From Volutella citrinella (lineage: Eukaryota; Ascomycota; Sordariomycetes; Hypocreales; Nectriaceae): a stretch of 64,000 bases of DNA. Positions 24,535-35,410 of this stretch are shown here, in pieces (positions within the stretch are counted from its first letter, which is position 1; the number at the start of each line of letters is the position of its first letter). The position numbers and the translations under genes were made by a program. The stretch spans positions 1,922,001 through 1,986,000 of the forward strand of contig JAWZSP010000005.1 of assembly GCA_034401135.1 (NCBI GenBank), read 5' to 3'. Under the pieces are notes generated by a model that saw only the letters and a list, made by a program, of their open reading frames with translations, was not told the DNA's origin and made no database searches.

Positions 24535-25589
24535 CGTGCTAGGAGTCAGCCTTGTGCCTGTGTGGATGATTGTGTATGCCGGTGAATTAGGTGCTGCAGA
24601 TGAGGTGCTGGATTATTGATGCTCGCAGCTTGGAGTTCTGGGCAGTGTTTGGAGCTGAGACGTAATGTCGTCGGAGTGGCGGGGTTGGGAGCTCAGGACG
24701 GGGTACGTACCAGCGCCCAGCCTGTCCCCTGACCATAGGGGAAACCTGCTCCCACGAGCGTTCAGACAGCATCACATTGACCATCATCCCTGGGCCGATC
24801 CCCGATGGAGATACCTACTAGTTCATTGTTTTAAACCTGCTCAATACTAACACAACTAAGATGTATACATCTAACCGTGAGGGGGAAAAACGGGGGGGAA
24901 AACCCAATCCTAGTCACCAGACGCAAACGATAAATACTGGCTAAGAAAGTCCAAATTATAAGGATACGGCAAAAAAACTCGCAATCATAAAAACCCTGCA
25001 CACTTGTTGCGTTGAAAAGATGCCCTGCCCTGATCCCTGCCTTCGTCCCTTCCGTCCTCCGGTCCCTTCGCTTCCTCCTCTTCTTCTTCTTCCTCCTCCT
25101 GCAGCTGCTCCTCCAACTCCACTTCCTCCTCTTCTCCTCCTTTCCAATCCTCCAGCTCATGGGCGTTTGACGCGGGTGAAGTCGAAATGAGGCCATAGAA
25201 CTATGCAACGACGCCTGCTCTTCTCCCATTCCCATTCTCAACTCCTCTCCAAACGCTAGTCTCGCCGGTAGCAACACCACTCTCTCATCTCTGTCTCTCT
25301 CCGACAGCCGCCCGTACTAGCGTTCTCCACGTCCAAACCAAGCCCCCAGATCCAAGACAGTAGTGAAATCATGGTATCCCCGTTGTTTCGCCTCAAAACG
25401 CCGCGCCCGAAACACCCATTGTAGAAGCATGGCCCGAGAAACGTGTCGGGAACGACACGGCCCCGTGCCGCCCGGACCCTTGAAACAAACAGAAAGAGTA
25501 GAGCCAACAAGATGTTTGCTGCGGCGGCTCAGACCATCTTTCGAATCTCAAGACATGTCCCAATGACATGGCTCCCTTTGTTACTTGCT
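24535..25589. other. intergenic: capping-protein promoter and BAH-PHD 3' flank
   Basis: A pyrimidine-rich run at about 25070-25145 makes a Lys/Arg-rich frame on the minus strand that is not a credible gene. Nothing else recognised. Confidence 0.6.
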
Positions 25590-27073
25590 TTACTCAATGG
25601 TGACACCGCAGAGCAAGCACTCGGCCCGCTCACTCCAAGCCTTCTCGCCGCCCGTGACTTTGTCACGGAGGTCCTTGATCTCCCATGTGATGGGCCCATC
25701 GTTCATCTCCAGCGAGGCTTCAAAGAGACCCAGGTACGGCTTGGCATCGGCAGCCTTCTTTCTTCCCTTCTTCTTAGCCGACAGCTTTGAGTCGGTGCCA
25801 GGGGCAGGTCCGGGGGTGGGGGTCGATGTCGCTCGGGGGGTTGACGCCTCGGGTTTCTTGACGTGGACGTTGTCGGCCTGGGCATCGCCGGAACGGACGT
25901 CGATCGTGGGCTGCGTCTCCTTCTCCTCGGCCTCAGTGGGGCTGAGGGGTCGCGTCGCGGACTCGTCCTTCTCCTGCTTGACAGGCTGCTTGGAATAGTG
26001 AGGCGTGCTGGTTCCGAGCCGCTCGTAAACTTTCATCAAGACCTCGTGCTGCAGGCAATCGTGATGCATCCACTTGCCGCATTTCGAGTTGGTACATCCT
26101 ATGATCATTTTATCGGGGTTCTGGGGGGCATCGCACTTGCACATGGAGTGCACAGACTGTAGCGTGTCCAGTTAGCAAGCAAGCACATAGTGCAAGGGGG
26201 AAAGAAGGCAGGATAGGTTGCTCACCGAGAGCTGCGAGTTACGGCAGTCAAAAGCCTGTCTCCAGTAGAGGGCGTCCTGGATCTCATCATCATCGGTTTC
26301 AATCCACTGGTTTACGGTAGCTGGCATCGTCACGCTGACGACGTTGATAACATCCACTGCGACGGTTGGTTAGATGCAATGACCGGGGCAGAGGGAGGTC
26401 GGCGGCGACGACGGCGACTCACTGTGATTCGACGCAATCAGCTCGTTCTGGCCATGGTAAGGCTGGCGGCCCTGGACCGTCTTCTTGCCGTCGATGGTAC
26501 CGTAGGGCAGCTCGTCGGGCCAGTACATCCAGTAGACGCGCGCGTAGACGTGGTGCTCATCGGCAGCTCGGATCTCCAGGATGCGGGCGACCCAATCATC
26601 ATCAGATTTCTTGATCGGGCCAACGTTGCCCATACTTGCGGCGGCCCTCTGGCGCTCTATGGTGGCCTCGTTGGCGACGTAAACGAAGCCTTCACTGTAG
26701 TACTTGATGCCATTCACTGCCAAGACGCGAGTGGTCAGCCCCCTCACCACGGCAAAATAAAGACAAGACGGTGGCGATACTCACAAACAAAGCTGTTGTA
26801 GCGCGTCATATCGGTCCAGCGCTTGCTGGGCTCGACGGTGTAGTGAAGATCCATGGTGTCGTGCGTCTTGAACGCGCCGGTGGGAGAGAAGGGAGACATC
26901 TGAACCTGTATCCGCTTCTCCTCCTCCTGGCCGCCGCCCTCGCGCTTTCGCTTCTTGTTCTTCTGGCGATCCTGCTCGGCGCGCGTCGGGCCATTCACGT
27001 AGCTAATCGTGAAGGGGCATTCTGCGCGGTTCTCCTCCGTGATGGAGTTGCGCGACCGCTTTCGGGAGCTCAT
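25590..27073 (-). CDS. BAH-PHD chromatin protein, EPR-1-like
   Basis: Exons 27073-26785, 26716-26423, 26356-26226 and 26156-25590 encode 426 residues. A basic start (MSSRKRSRN..., KNKKRKRE at about 40) precedes a BAH domain at about 95-230 (LNGIKYYSEGFVYV, DDWVARILEIRA, YARVYWMYWPDELPYG, QNELIASNHMDVINV). A PHD-type finger follows with Cys244, Cys246, Cys259, Cys264, His269/270 and Cys272; the last CxxC pair (Cys418, Cys421) is at the very C-terminus after a Thr/Pro/Glu-rich insert of about 145 residues. BAH followed by PHD is the layout of Neurospora EPR-1, which reads H3K27 methylation in facultative heterochromatin (established knowledge). Orthology is inference; Snt2-like proteins also combine BAH and PHD but are much larger. 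The upstream in-frame codons include no ATG. Confidence 0.85.
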
Positions 27074-27722
27074 CTTCGGCGCGGGGCGTGGGTGGGTGTT
27101 GGTGATTGATTGATGCTCTCTCTCTCTCTCCGCTGCAGACTCGCGTCTGGGGCTTCGGGTTGGCTGGGGGGCGGGCGGGGATGGGTCGAAACGATTTGAT
27201 GGCAGCGTTGCGATGCGTTTTTTTATCCCTGCATCAGGTGGTAGAGCTGGATATGGCACTCATACACGCTGTCCGCAACCGACGGGCTGCGACCTGCGAT
27301 GCTTTGCTGCTGCTAGCTGGGATTTCCCAAAGGCGCAACGTCGCAAGTGACGGGCGAGGTGAGCCAAAAAAGCAGCACCCATCTTGGTCACGTGATTAGC
27401 CGGGGTTGCCATACAACGCGTCCGCCTCCACCGGCCTCCTAATTACATACGATTGCTTGGCGCGCGTGCGCTGGTACCATGCTGTAAACTCGGACGACTA
27501 GAAAAATACCGCGCTACTGGCTCCCGTCTTGCATGTACACGCATCCTCCCTTCTAGCCTGTCCCCGGAAGCGCGGGGAATTGCCTTTAACCATTATTTGC
27601 CTTCCCTTCTGTCACTAAAAGTCGAAGCTTCATCTCGGGTGATGACTACTGTATTAATAATATGCACCATTTCACCTAAAACACCGTTGCCATGCGTGGC
27701 TGGCAGAACCAAATCGAACACC
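27074..27722. other. intergenic: BAH-PHD promoter and ATG22 3' flank
   Basis: A CT-rich run (27119-27131) lies next to the BAH-PHD start. A GTCACGTGAT word at 27387-27396 is a Cbf1/bHLH-type site about 315 bp upstream of that start. No gene seen. Confidence 0.6.
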
Positions 27723-29769
27723 CTAGCGCCTGCGGCTGTCGTCGCCAACGTCCCCATTCTCATTCTCCTCGTAGTCGGCCAACATGCCACGGCTCTCGTC
27801 CTGATCCTCGGGCAACTCTGGGAAGCCCTCAATTGCCTCTGCAAGCCGGGCGCCCTCTCGTTTGCCCCGTTCGACATTGATCATGTAGATGAGAGGGGCC
27901 GGGAGCCCAACCAGCGCGGCGAGAAACCCAAAGGCAGGCCTGATGCTCCCAGTCCTGTCAATAATGGCGCCGACGATGGCCGGCCCAAAGACGCTGGAGC
28001 CTTTGTCTGTGATTGCGTACAGGGCATAGAATGCGGCCTCGGACCCGGGCGGGATGAGCTCGCCATACAAGGACCGACAGTAACTGCTCAGCCCGCCGAG
28101 CACAAGGCCATAAACTGCGGCCAGAGGGTACATTTCCCATGGCTGTTGCAATCCCATCACTCCCCAGTTCCTAATAAACGGGAGGTATCCGAGCAGCCCA
28201 TATATGGGAATAAGCTCAAACAAGGCGATACAGACAAGAATCGTCTGGTGTGGCTGTAGGTTCAGTTTTCGGGAGACCCATGACCAGCCAAAAGCACCAA
28301 AAACGCCACACAGCGTCGATATGACATTGATCATGCCCAAGGCCCATGGTGGCATGTGAAGGGACGTCTTGGCAAACAGGACCGCCGTGGATGAAGTGGT
28401 GGCGATCGCATCGGATAGAAGGAACCAGCCGGCTAAGAAAAGGACGATGTCTAGCAGTCGTCTAGCCAGCTTGATCGTGGTGAATAGAGATTTCCAGGCA
28501 AATATTATATAGGCGAGAGATGACCGCGGACCTTGTTGGCCCTCCTCGATAAGAGGTGGTCCCGGGCGTGGACGCAGGAACATGGCCGAAGGTATCGTAA
28601 AGACGGTCCACCATACACCAATCGTGAACAGCACAACTCTCTGTGCCCATGTCGTGTTATTCAATGCGACGAGTATCCCAATGGCGGCGCACTGCACGAA
28701 CAGAGCGGCGCTATATCCGATACCAATGCCGATGGCTGAAATGCGAGTTGACACTTCAAGCTCCTTGGACGTGATCTCTGCGTGAGTTGCGATGTGTTTC
28801 AATGGCTGGCCCTCCTCGTTCAATAAAGGTGATGTCAGGGTAGCATCTGACGGCGTAAGTGTTGTGGCAGATGATTCCCTACCATCGACTGAATCAGCTT
28901 CCTCGTTGGCAGTCTCCTCCTCCAAAGGCCCGCGTCTGTCATTGGCTTCAATAACCTCGGGGTGATAGCGGACCAAAAGGGGAAGAAATGAGTTGAGGAG
29001 TACAAAGGAGGCGCCAAAGGAAGTGTTGGAGATAATTGTTAGCAAGGCGCCGAGAATGAAGGTCGACTTGGTGATGAAGATGAAGCACATGACAGACACA
29101 CTGCCAACCCAAGCGAACAGGAGCAGGAGCTTCTTCCGGTAGTTGCCATGGTCGGCTGCGCAGCTGATGCTTACAACAATGAGGGCCTGCAGCAAGACGC
29201 TTATGGAGAAGGTATACATGGCGAAGCTGGCAGTGTTGACCTCCATGCCCAGAACATACACGATACACTGGCCGTCATCTTGGTCCTTGCTATCGCTGGA
29301 CCCGCAAGGCGTCTTCCGGTCTGACAGCAGCACACCATTCTCCCTGGCAAGAGTCTCGAGGAGAATAGGTATGAAGGAAGCTATGCGACCCCAGTCAGCT
29401 TGATTCGGGAGCACGTCACATCAAGGCACCCGGCCTCTACGAATTGAGGAGGCGCGGTTGGTACATACCGATCCCGCAAATCACATAAGTCTCCGAGGCG
29501 AAAGAATACATGAACCAGCCAAAAAGCTCCTTTGGGCTGGTTGGGCGTGCATCGTGACCGACGTGATGCGGCAGACGCGGGCGCTGCACGTCGGATTCGC
29601 TGGTTCGGGGGCTCATGTCGTGCAGGGAGCCGCTGCTTGATGACCGCTCGTCGTCGGCCTCAAACGCGGAAGAGGTGAAGGATCTCAAGGACCGCTTTGA
29701 TAGAATCGATCTGCCCGACCAAAGACGGCGGCCTTGAAGATTCGGGCGAGACGGAGCACCCGGGGCCAT
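27723..29769 (-). CDS. atg22: ATG22, vacuolar amino-acid efflux permease
   Basis: MFS-type membrane protein of the vacuole that exports amino acids released by autophagic breakdown (yeast knowledge). Exons 29769-29469 and 29380-27723 encode 652 residues, typical for fungal Atg22-like proteins. A Ser/Arg-rich cytosolic N-terminus (about 80 residues) is followed by [20 protein letters not shown], the signature first membrane helix, and [18 protein letters not shown] long acidic loop (about 245-310) separates two halves with about 12 membrane spans. [28 protein letters not shown] and [15 protein letters not shown] are family-conserved. The tail is acidic (YEENENGD). The intron is 88 nt. Several Atg22-like paralogues exist in filamentous fungi, so strict orthology is unproven. 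Confidence 0.9.
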
Positions 29770-31291
29770 CTTTAAAACACCCTGGGCCTGGGGGGGTAAT
29801 AGGCGCTGGCTCGGTGAGTCGGTCCCCCGTGATTCCGCCCAGCCACGTGATCGCGGTCACCAGGCCTCAGCAGGTGAGCCTCAGTGGACTGTGCACAGCT
29901 GGGGCCAGCGATTACGGGTCCCGCAGGTGTCGGGTCGTTGAATCAGCCACTATGGGCTCTGAACGACTGCCGCTCCACGTGTCGCGGTCCAGCACCTGTG
30001 GTCGTGAGAGTGCATAAGATGGTTGAGCTGGAAATCGTCAATGCGTGCTACGATGGTGGTATGTACTGACGCACAAGTGGCACAGAGTCAGTTCGGGTGC
30101 ATCGGGTGGTTGGGTAAGGTAGCTGGGTGGCAAGGCCAGCAGGCAGCAAAACTGTCGCCGTAGTCCGTACAGGTAGGTACAGTCGTAGACTCAGCTCAAG
30201 CGCAGCCAAGGTCTGCCCAGGTCATCAAGAAGAGAAGAGCTTGGAGCAGCAGCACGGAACCTGGCTTGTTGGTGCACCAGTCACACATCTTGTATGCCTG
30301 GCTGTGCAGCAACGATGCCTTGGCAATCGTGCCTAGAAACCGGTGCAGATGGACTAGAGCTGCTCATGCCCAAGTAGTAACCGGGCAAACAGGGGTAATA
30401 ATAATAACAGTGGCTCATTCGTTGTGTCTCGGGCCCTGGATGCCGTTGATCGACTAGGCCTGGCAGGCTGGCGCAGAATCGTGCTAGCAATCAGAGACAG
30501 CCATGGTGTGCGAGGCAACTAGCCTTGGCTGATCAGGCTGGTCTTCGAGGGCGGCTTATCAGGTCTAGGTGCACCGCCGGGCGAGCTGAGCAAGCTGGGG
30601 TAGCGCGGGTAATTATCAGAATTAGAGGACGCCTCCATTTCGACAATTCGACACTTGGCCATCTCCCTCGTGAAATGCAGATCCATTGGCGTCAATTTTC
30701 TGCATCCTACTAGAGTCGACTGCACCTTCCATTGAGCCATTGCTAGCTACCTTATGGCTCTGATATAGGCGCTCCTAGGCGATATTCCAGCAAAGTGGAT
30801 GGGCGGAGGCGGATCGAGAGTGGGGTTCGCGGTCTTGGCCCATCCTCAAGTGTGAGTCGACAAGCCGACGTCATCCTGTACTGGATGACGAGGCGCATTT
30901 CTGACTTATGTATCATCTTCCAGTTCATGGCTTCTCAACAGGTCTTTTCAAGCAATAGGGCTGTGCCGGAACCCCCATGTCAGTCAGAGAATGGGCAAGT
31001 CATGAAGCAGCCAAAAAACAAACCACCGCATGGGCATGTGAGGAATGTGTGTCTAAACGCGCACTCGACGGGGCCGTCGAAGGGTAGATGGTATTATAAT
31101 GTCCGAAATGAAGAATACGGGGGTGGTATCTCGGGTATTTCCTCAACGCAGCAATTCAGCAGCAGACGGGTGAGCTGTTCGCCTTTTGCCAGCATTGCCT
31201 CCTCTCTCCACTGCGCTCGACTCTGCTTCCCCCACCTCCTCTCCTCCTCTCTCCTCCCCTCTCATCGCCGCCGCATTTGCAAGCCTCGAAT
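29770..31291. other. intergenic: ATG22 upstream region and DUF3602 gene 3' flank
   Basis: 1.5 kb without a recognisable gene. A CACGTG core (29844-29849) lies about 75 bp upstream of the ATG22 start and a second at 29976-29981. No gene seen. Confidence 0.55.
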
Positions 31292-31779
31292 TCACTTCTT
31301 GAACGGGCTCAGGATCTTGTCCTTGAGCTTGTCGGCAAGGCTCTGGTAAACGGGACCGGGCTTCTCCTCGGCAGGCTTGGTGGGCGACTTCTGCTCGTTA
31401 CCGGCGCCACCACGGCCAGTGTGGAAGTCACGGTCGTCCGAGCTGGGACGGACAGCAGCCTCGGGGACGAGGTCTTGGTCCTTGCGATCAGTTGTAGCGG
31501 CCCCGACGTCGGAGATGTTGCCGGCACCTAAAGATTGCACGATAACCCGTTAGTGAAATGTCCAAGATGCGATGTGCAGCAGTGTAGTCCTAGCAGGCTA
31601 TGTGATGCGATGCGCAATCTGGTGCAAGGTAATTACATACCTCCTCGGCCAGCGCTGTATGCGCCGTCACCATGGCTGCCCTCGGCGCCAGTTCGAACAA
31701 CCTCGCCGTCAACGTACTTGGTGTCGTCGGCAGTGATGTTGCCAGCGCCACCGCGACCATGGGATACTTCGGCAGACAT
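31292..31779 (-). CDS. DUF3602 (Par32-like) GRGGAGN-repeat protein
   Basis: Exons 31779-31641 and 31527-31292 encode 124 residues. The motif GRGGAGN occurs three times: near residue 8 (HGRGGAGNI), across the splice junction near 44 (GRGGAGNIS), and near 82 (TGRGGAGN). This is the defining repeat of DUF3602. The yeast member Par32/Amu1 is a phosphoprotein downstream of TORC1 that inhibits ammonium transporters (established for yeast); transfer of that role to this shorter protein is inference. The C-terminus is basic (ADKLKDKILSPFKK). Most of the chain looks disordered. The splice site falls inside the motif, which supports the intron placement. Confidence 0.85.
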
Positions 31780-33479
31780 GTTGGCTATCGTTTGGGATGT
31801 TTGTAGTGTCCTTATTCGAAAGAGAGAAAAAGTGACGGGGAAATTCAGCAGCAGCAGGACGAGGGCGCTTCTCGCAGGGGAGCAGGGCCGGACGCGAGTA
31901 ATTATAGGCTGCGATCAGGTCCAAGGCTGAAAAGGCTAATAACTACGCACAGAGGCTACATAGGACAGAGGGCAAACACAAGACACACTCTATCTGGAGC
32001 TGTGCCAAATCAAATGGCATGGATGATAACATGGCAGTCGATAAGGCCTGGGGATGGGATCATCGCACCATGGGGTCCGATGGAGACGACCCGGACGGGG
32101 ACCGCCATGTTATCAGCTGCCGAAGCGCTATCGCCGCCTGCCACGCCTAAAAGCGGGATGGTGCAGCGCCATGGGGCTGGGCGCCAAGCCCTGTCGCAAT
32201 GGCTGTATCAACCGCCCTCAGCCCAGCTGCCAGTGAGAGCCGGCCCTGGAGTTGTTTACGTATCCGAATTTGGTGAGTTTGGTGGGGAGTGGTGGTCGGT
32301 GGGCCGTAATCATATCGGACGCCCCTAGTCGCCGGCTCCCGATCCCTTGGAAGGCACAAGGCAGACGGGACCTTATCAGTGACCCAGGAGGGCAGCGCCG
32401 GCCACGGGGCCAGCAGGGGTTGTTACCATGTCTTCTTGCCTGCAACCCTATTCAAGGCCTGTTCCCAGATAGCCAGGAAACAAGAACGACTGCGGCACCA
32501 ACGTTCGACTCCATACGGGGTAAGTACATGGAACATGGAAGTTGGTAATTATTGGGGTCAAATCAACCCAGAGGAGGGGGAAAGCGGAGCATCACTGCCT
32601 GCCCCCATGCCGGCGGAACGACTGCGGAACATTGCAAACTTCCGCGTGGGCTGATGGCGTAACCTGCATCTACGTAGTAGTCGTGAGATCTCATCCTCAG
32701 CCATCTAAGCATAATAATCAAGCCAGCAGCGTTCCTGCCTTGACAAGGTTGATCCCTTCTTCGGACAAAACCAGTACGACACCCCATCATTGCTGTGCCC
32801 AATCTCTGGTGGCCTAGCAAAGCCAGCGGCGCAACGCTTTTGCCCAATCACTGGTGTGCTGGAGCTCTGATAAGATAGGAGAAGATGAGATGACATCTGC
32901 TTTCCTCCACCCATGTCTCCGGCAGACGCCCATGCAATGAATGATCAACTACGGTCACGTGGAGCAATAGAGTTCCCCGAGAGGCAGCCTAAACAGCCCG
33001 GCATGCTGCTCTACAAACGTGGACCTAACTTGGCTACTGGTCTCGGGGGAGGTCAGAGCAGAGTTCCTAATGAGGTACAGAGTCTTTCACATCACCCACG
33101 GCGAACCTGAGAGTGTGCCTACCTTACCTAAGAGTGTGCCGACCTAAGAGTGTGCCGACCTAAGAGTGTGCCGACCTAAGAGTGTGCCGACCCAAGAGTG
33201 TGCCGACCTAAGCGTGCCTTTTATTCACCTCTCCTCTCTACAATAATATGCTAGTCGCGCATGATCATGGGCTCACACGTGACCGTGTCATCAGGTATAT
33301 GTTTCAGTCTACTGTAATGTCGCTCATCAACTCCCCAGCTTCTGCCTTCACGGACCACCATCAATTGAGCCAATGGGCATTTCTCCTCGCCCAACGCCAT
33401 CATTCTCCCTGATTGAATGGAACCAAACTCCTGGAAATGACACCTCCTTTCTATATCATCAACTGCCCGCTACAACCCC
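31780..33479. other. intergenic: DUF3602 promoter and CHORD gene 3' flank
   Basis: 1.7 kb without a gene that I can support. Its main feature is the 16-bp tandem array described separately at 33105-33218. Confidence 0.55.
33105..33218. repeat. minisatellite, 16-bp unit ACCTAAGAGTGTGCCG
   Basis: Five contiguous copies at 33126-33205 (the fifth has one C for T), a partial copy at 33206-33218, and an outlying degenerate copy at 33105-33120 separated by 5 bp. There are no spacers, so it is not CRISPR-like. It lies about 260 bp downstream of the CHORD gene stop. Confidence 0.95.
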
Positions 33480-34562
33480 TCATGCCCTTCCCGCCTTGCC
33501 GATTTGCAAGATCTCGCCAGTCAGCTGGTCGTCGCTTCGGAGCACCGGCCAGGAGGCCCCGTTAGCCTTGACCAGAGTCAGCTCCAGCTTGGTGCCTAGG
33601 ATCTTAAACGCCGACTTGTCGGCGTCAATTTCAGCAAACAGTGGTATGTCAGCCTTGTATTTCTTCGGTGTGGCGTCGGTCGTGACAAGATCCAATTTCA
33701 ACTGCTTCGGCTCGAACTCGACCTTGGCCACTTCCTTGTTGATTTTCTTCAGGAAGAATGAAGCGATGACGTTGACTGGCGTCTGGTAAAAGTCGGTCCT
33801 AGAAGAAAAGCATCAGCCACCTGAGTCGTAGTCTGCAACGAATTGGGGGCAAGAACATACCGCACAGTGGTCAAGACCTCCTCTCCGCCTACATCGGCGG
33901 CGTTGCCCTTGCTGCCACTTCCCACGAATAGATGCTTGCCTTTAGATTTGCAGCCTTCCAGGTTCATGAACTGGTCAAACTCCAGAACCCTCCTCTTGCA
34001 GCAGGAATACCCTTTGCTGCCCTCGTGAAAGATTGGCACTCCAGGGTGGTGGACGCACTCTTCTTGATCTCTAGAGGCCCCCTTCTTGTAGGATGCCCCA
34101 CAGGCTCGTCGCTTGCAGATGGCGCCGCCTGGGATCTCGAGACTGGGGTCGTCATCTTCGGACTCGGGAGCAGGAGGCGGGGGGGTCGGCGCATGTTGGG
34201 CAGGCTGGATTGGTCCACGGCTTGGTACAGCGGCATTGAGCGCCTCGATCTTTTGGGCCAGAGCCGAGTCATCCTGCTTGGGCTTTTCTTCGACTGCGGG
34301 TGGGAGGTCGGTGGTGGAATGGGTGCCAGTGGTGCACGGCGGGATTGACATGAACTCATCGAATGTCAAGACGCGAGGTTTGCAGCATTTCCAACCTGTT
34401 CAATTTTGGCTTGGTTACAGGGGGTCGACTTTGTAGCTTGGAGTTGGCTCTCTCACCTTTCTGCCCCTCATGGAAAACGGGTGGGCCGGGATGGTATTCG
34501 CACTTCTCGTTGGGATCCGTGAACTGCTTCTCGCAGCCCTTGTGGACACATGTTTGGGCCAT
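33480..34562 (-). CDS. CHORD-CS domain co-chaperone
   Basis: Zinc-binding co-chaperone related to plant RAR1 and animal CHORDC1/Morgana, which bind HSP90 (family knowledge). Exons 34562-34457, 34395-33861 and 33798-33480 encode 319 residues. CHORD1 spans about 1-65 ([40 protein letters not shown]). After a Pro/Glu linker comes CHORD2 at about 140-200 (CKRRACGASY, CVHHPGVPIFHEGSKGYSCC, FDQFMNLEGC). A CS domain (p23 fold) follows, about 210-310 (TDFYQTPVNVIASFFLKK, FEPKQLKLDLV, GTKLELTLVKANGASWPVL). Both introns split conserved motifs, which fixes the junctions. It is divergent from the glutaredoxin-like gene and has a possible heat-shock element upstream. Confidence 0.93.
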
Positions 34563-34989
34563 TGTGAAGGTAAAGAGTGCGGCAATCGTCGGGGATGCAC
34601 AGGTCTGTTGAATTGTAGCACCAGGGAGAGGAGGAGGCCATCGCCGAGTCGGTGGGGTGGGAGCTTCTAGAATTACATGCTTGATGACGCCCAGGCCGGG
34701 GGGAGCTTGCTGCTCACCGCCTTCCACACTGGGTGCGGGGTCAAGCCTCATGCCAGTGTTGCTAGGTTGGTACTAAGCTATATGCGATTAGGCCGTGGCA
34801 AAATTAGGAGCCAACTGCTAAGGTAGGCGCTACCAAACGGCTTTGGCAGTAACACCATCAGTTGATGGCATCTGTGCTGGGATTGCGAGCCATTGACATC
34901 TCAAGCATAAACATAGTCTCTCCATCCTGTATATTCCATACCTCCTTTCTTCTTTTTCCTCTCATATTTACCTCTTTACGCTCCCAATC
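34563..34989. other. divergent promoter region (CHORD / glutaredoxin-like)
   Basis: 427 bp between divergent starts; contains the possible heat-shock element at 34660-34672 and a T/C-rich stretch (34940-34985) directly before the glutaredoxin-like start, as is common in fungal core promoters. Confidence 0.6.
34660..34672 (-). promoter_or_regulatory. possible heat-shock element
   Basis: GGAGCTTCTAGAA contains a perfect inverted TTCnnGAA pair preceded by a degenerate GGA unit in the correct 5-bp register. It sits about 100 bp upstream of the CHORD-CS start, fitting Hsf1 control of an HSP90 partner. Confidence 0.35.
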
Positions 34990-35370
34990 ATGTTTGCGAC
35001 GCGTCGTCTTATGCAGTCATGCAGGATCACTTTTTTCACGCGAGAAACATGTGGGCTCTGCTCACAAGCCAAATCCGTCCTGTCCGATGTATGGGACAAG
35101 CGACCATTTGCCTACACGGAGGTCAACGTTGACGCCGCAAAACCCGAGTCGAAGGCTTGGAGGGATCTCTACGATTTCGACGTGCCCGTGGTACGTGAGC
35201 AGGCGCGCCGCCTCCCGAGTGCCAGGCACTGACTCTGGGTTTAGATTCATATCAGCAAGTCCACAGCGCCCAATGAAGACCCAGCTAAGAGCGGGAAGGC
35301 TGTCAAACTCATGCATCGGTTTACTCTTGAGCAGGTCGAAGCCAAGATGGACATAGTTGATCAGAGCTAG
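34990..35370 (+). CDS. glutaredoxin-like protein (YDR286C/DUF836 type)
   Basis: Exons 34990-35190 and 35245-35370 (phase 0, donor GTACGT, acceptor TAG) encode 108 residues. The chain has ITFFTRETCGLCSQAKSVL, a thioredoxin-fold start with a CxxC site (Cys21, Cys24), and EVNVDAAKPESKAWRDLYDFDVPVIHI, ending in the cis-Pro strand. This matches the small glutaredoxin-like family of yeast YDR286C and human C5orf63, whose substrate is unknown. Residues 1-12 (MFATRRLMQSCR) are basic with hydroxylated residues and could be a short mitochondrial signal. It converges with the aldolase gene with only 40 bp between stop codons. Confidence 0.9.
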
Positions 35371-35410
35371 TGTGTTCCCCACGACGCGGGAAGATCTGTA
35401 TAACATCGGC

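Noticed and set aside
24831..25280. 149-codon minus-strand frame with a long Lys/Arg run
   Set aside because: Product of a purine-rich tract in the 3' flank of the BAH-PHD gene.
27074..27259. N-terminal extension of the BAH-PHD protein
   Set aside because: The open frame upstream begins with GTG only; the ATG at 27073 is the first usable start.
27453..28259. 268-codon plus-strand frame over ATG22
   Set aside because: Antisense shadow of the ATG22 coding exon.
33105..33218. Repeat array considered as CRISPR
   Set aside because: Units are contiguous with no spacers, and the window is eukaryotic.
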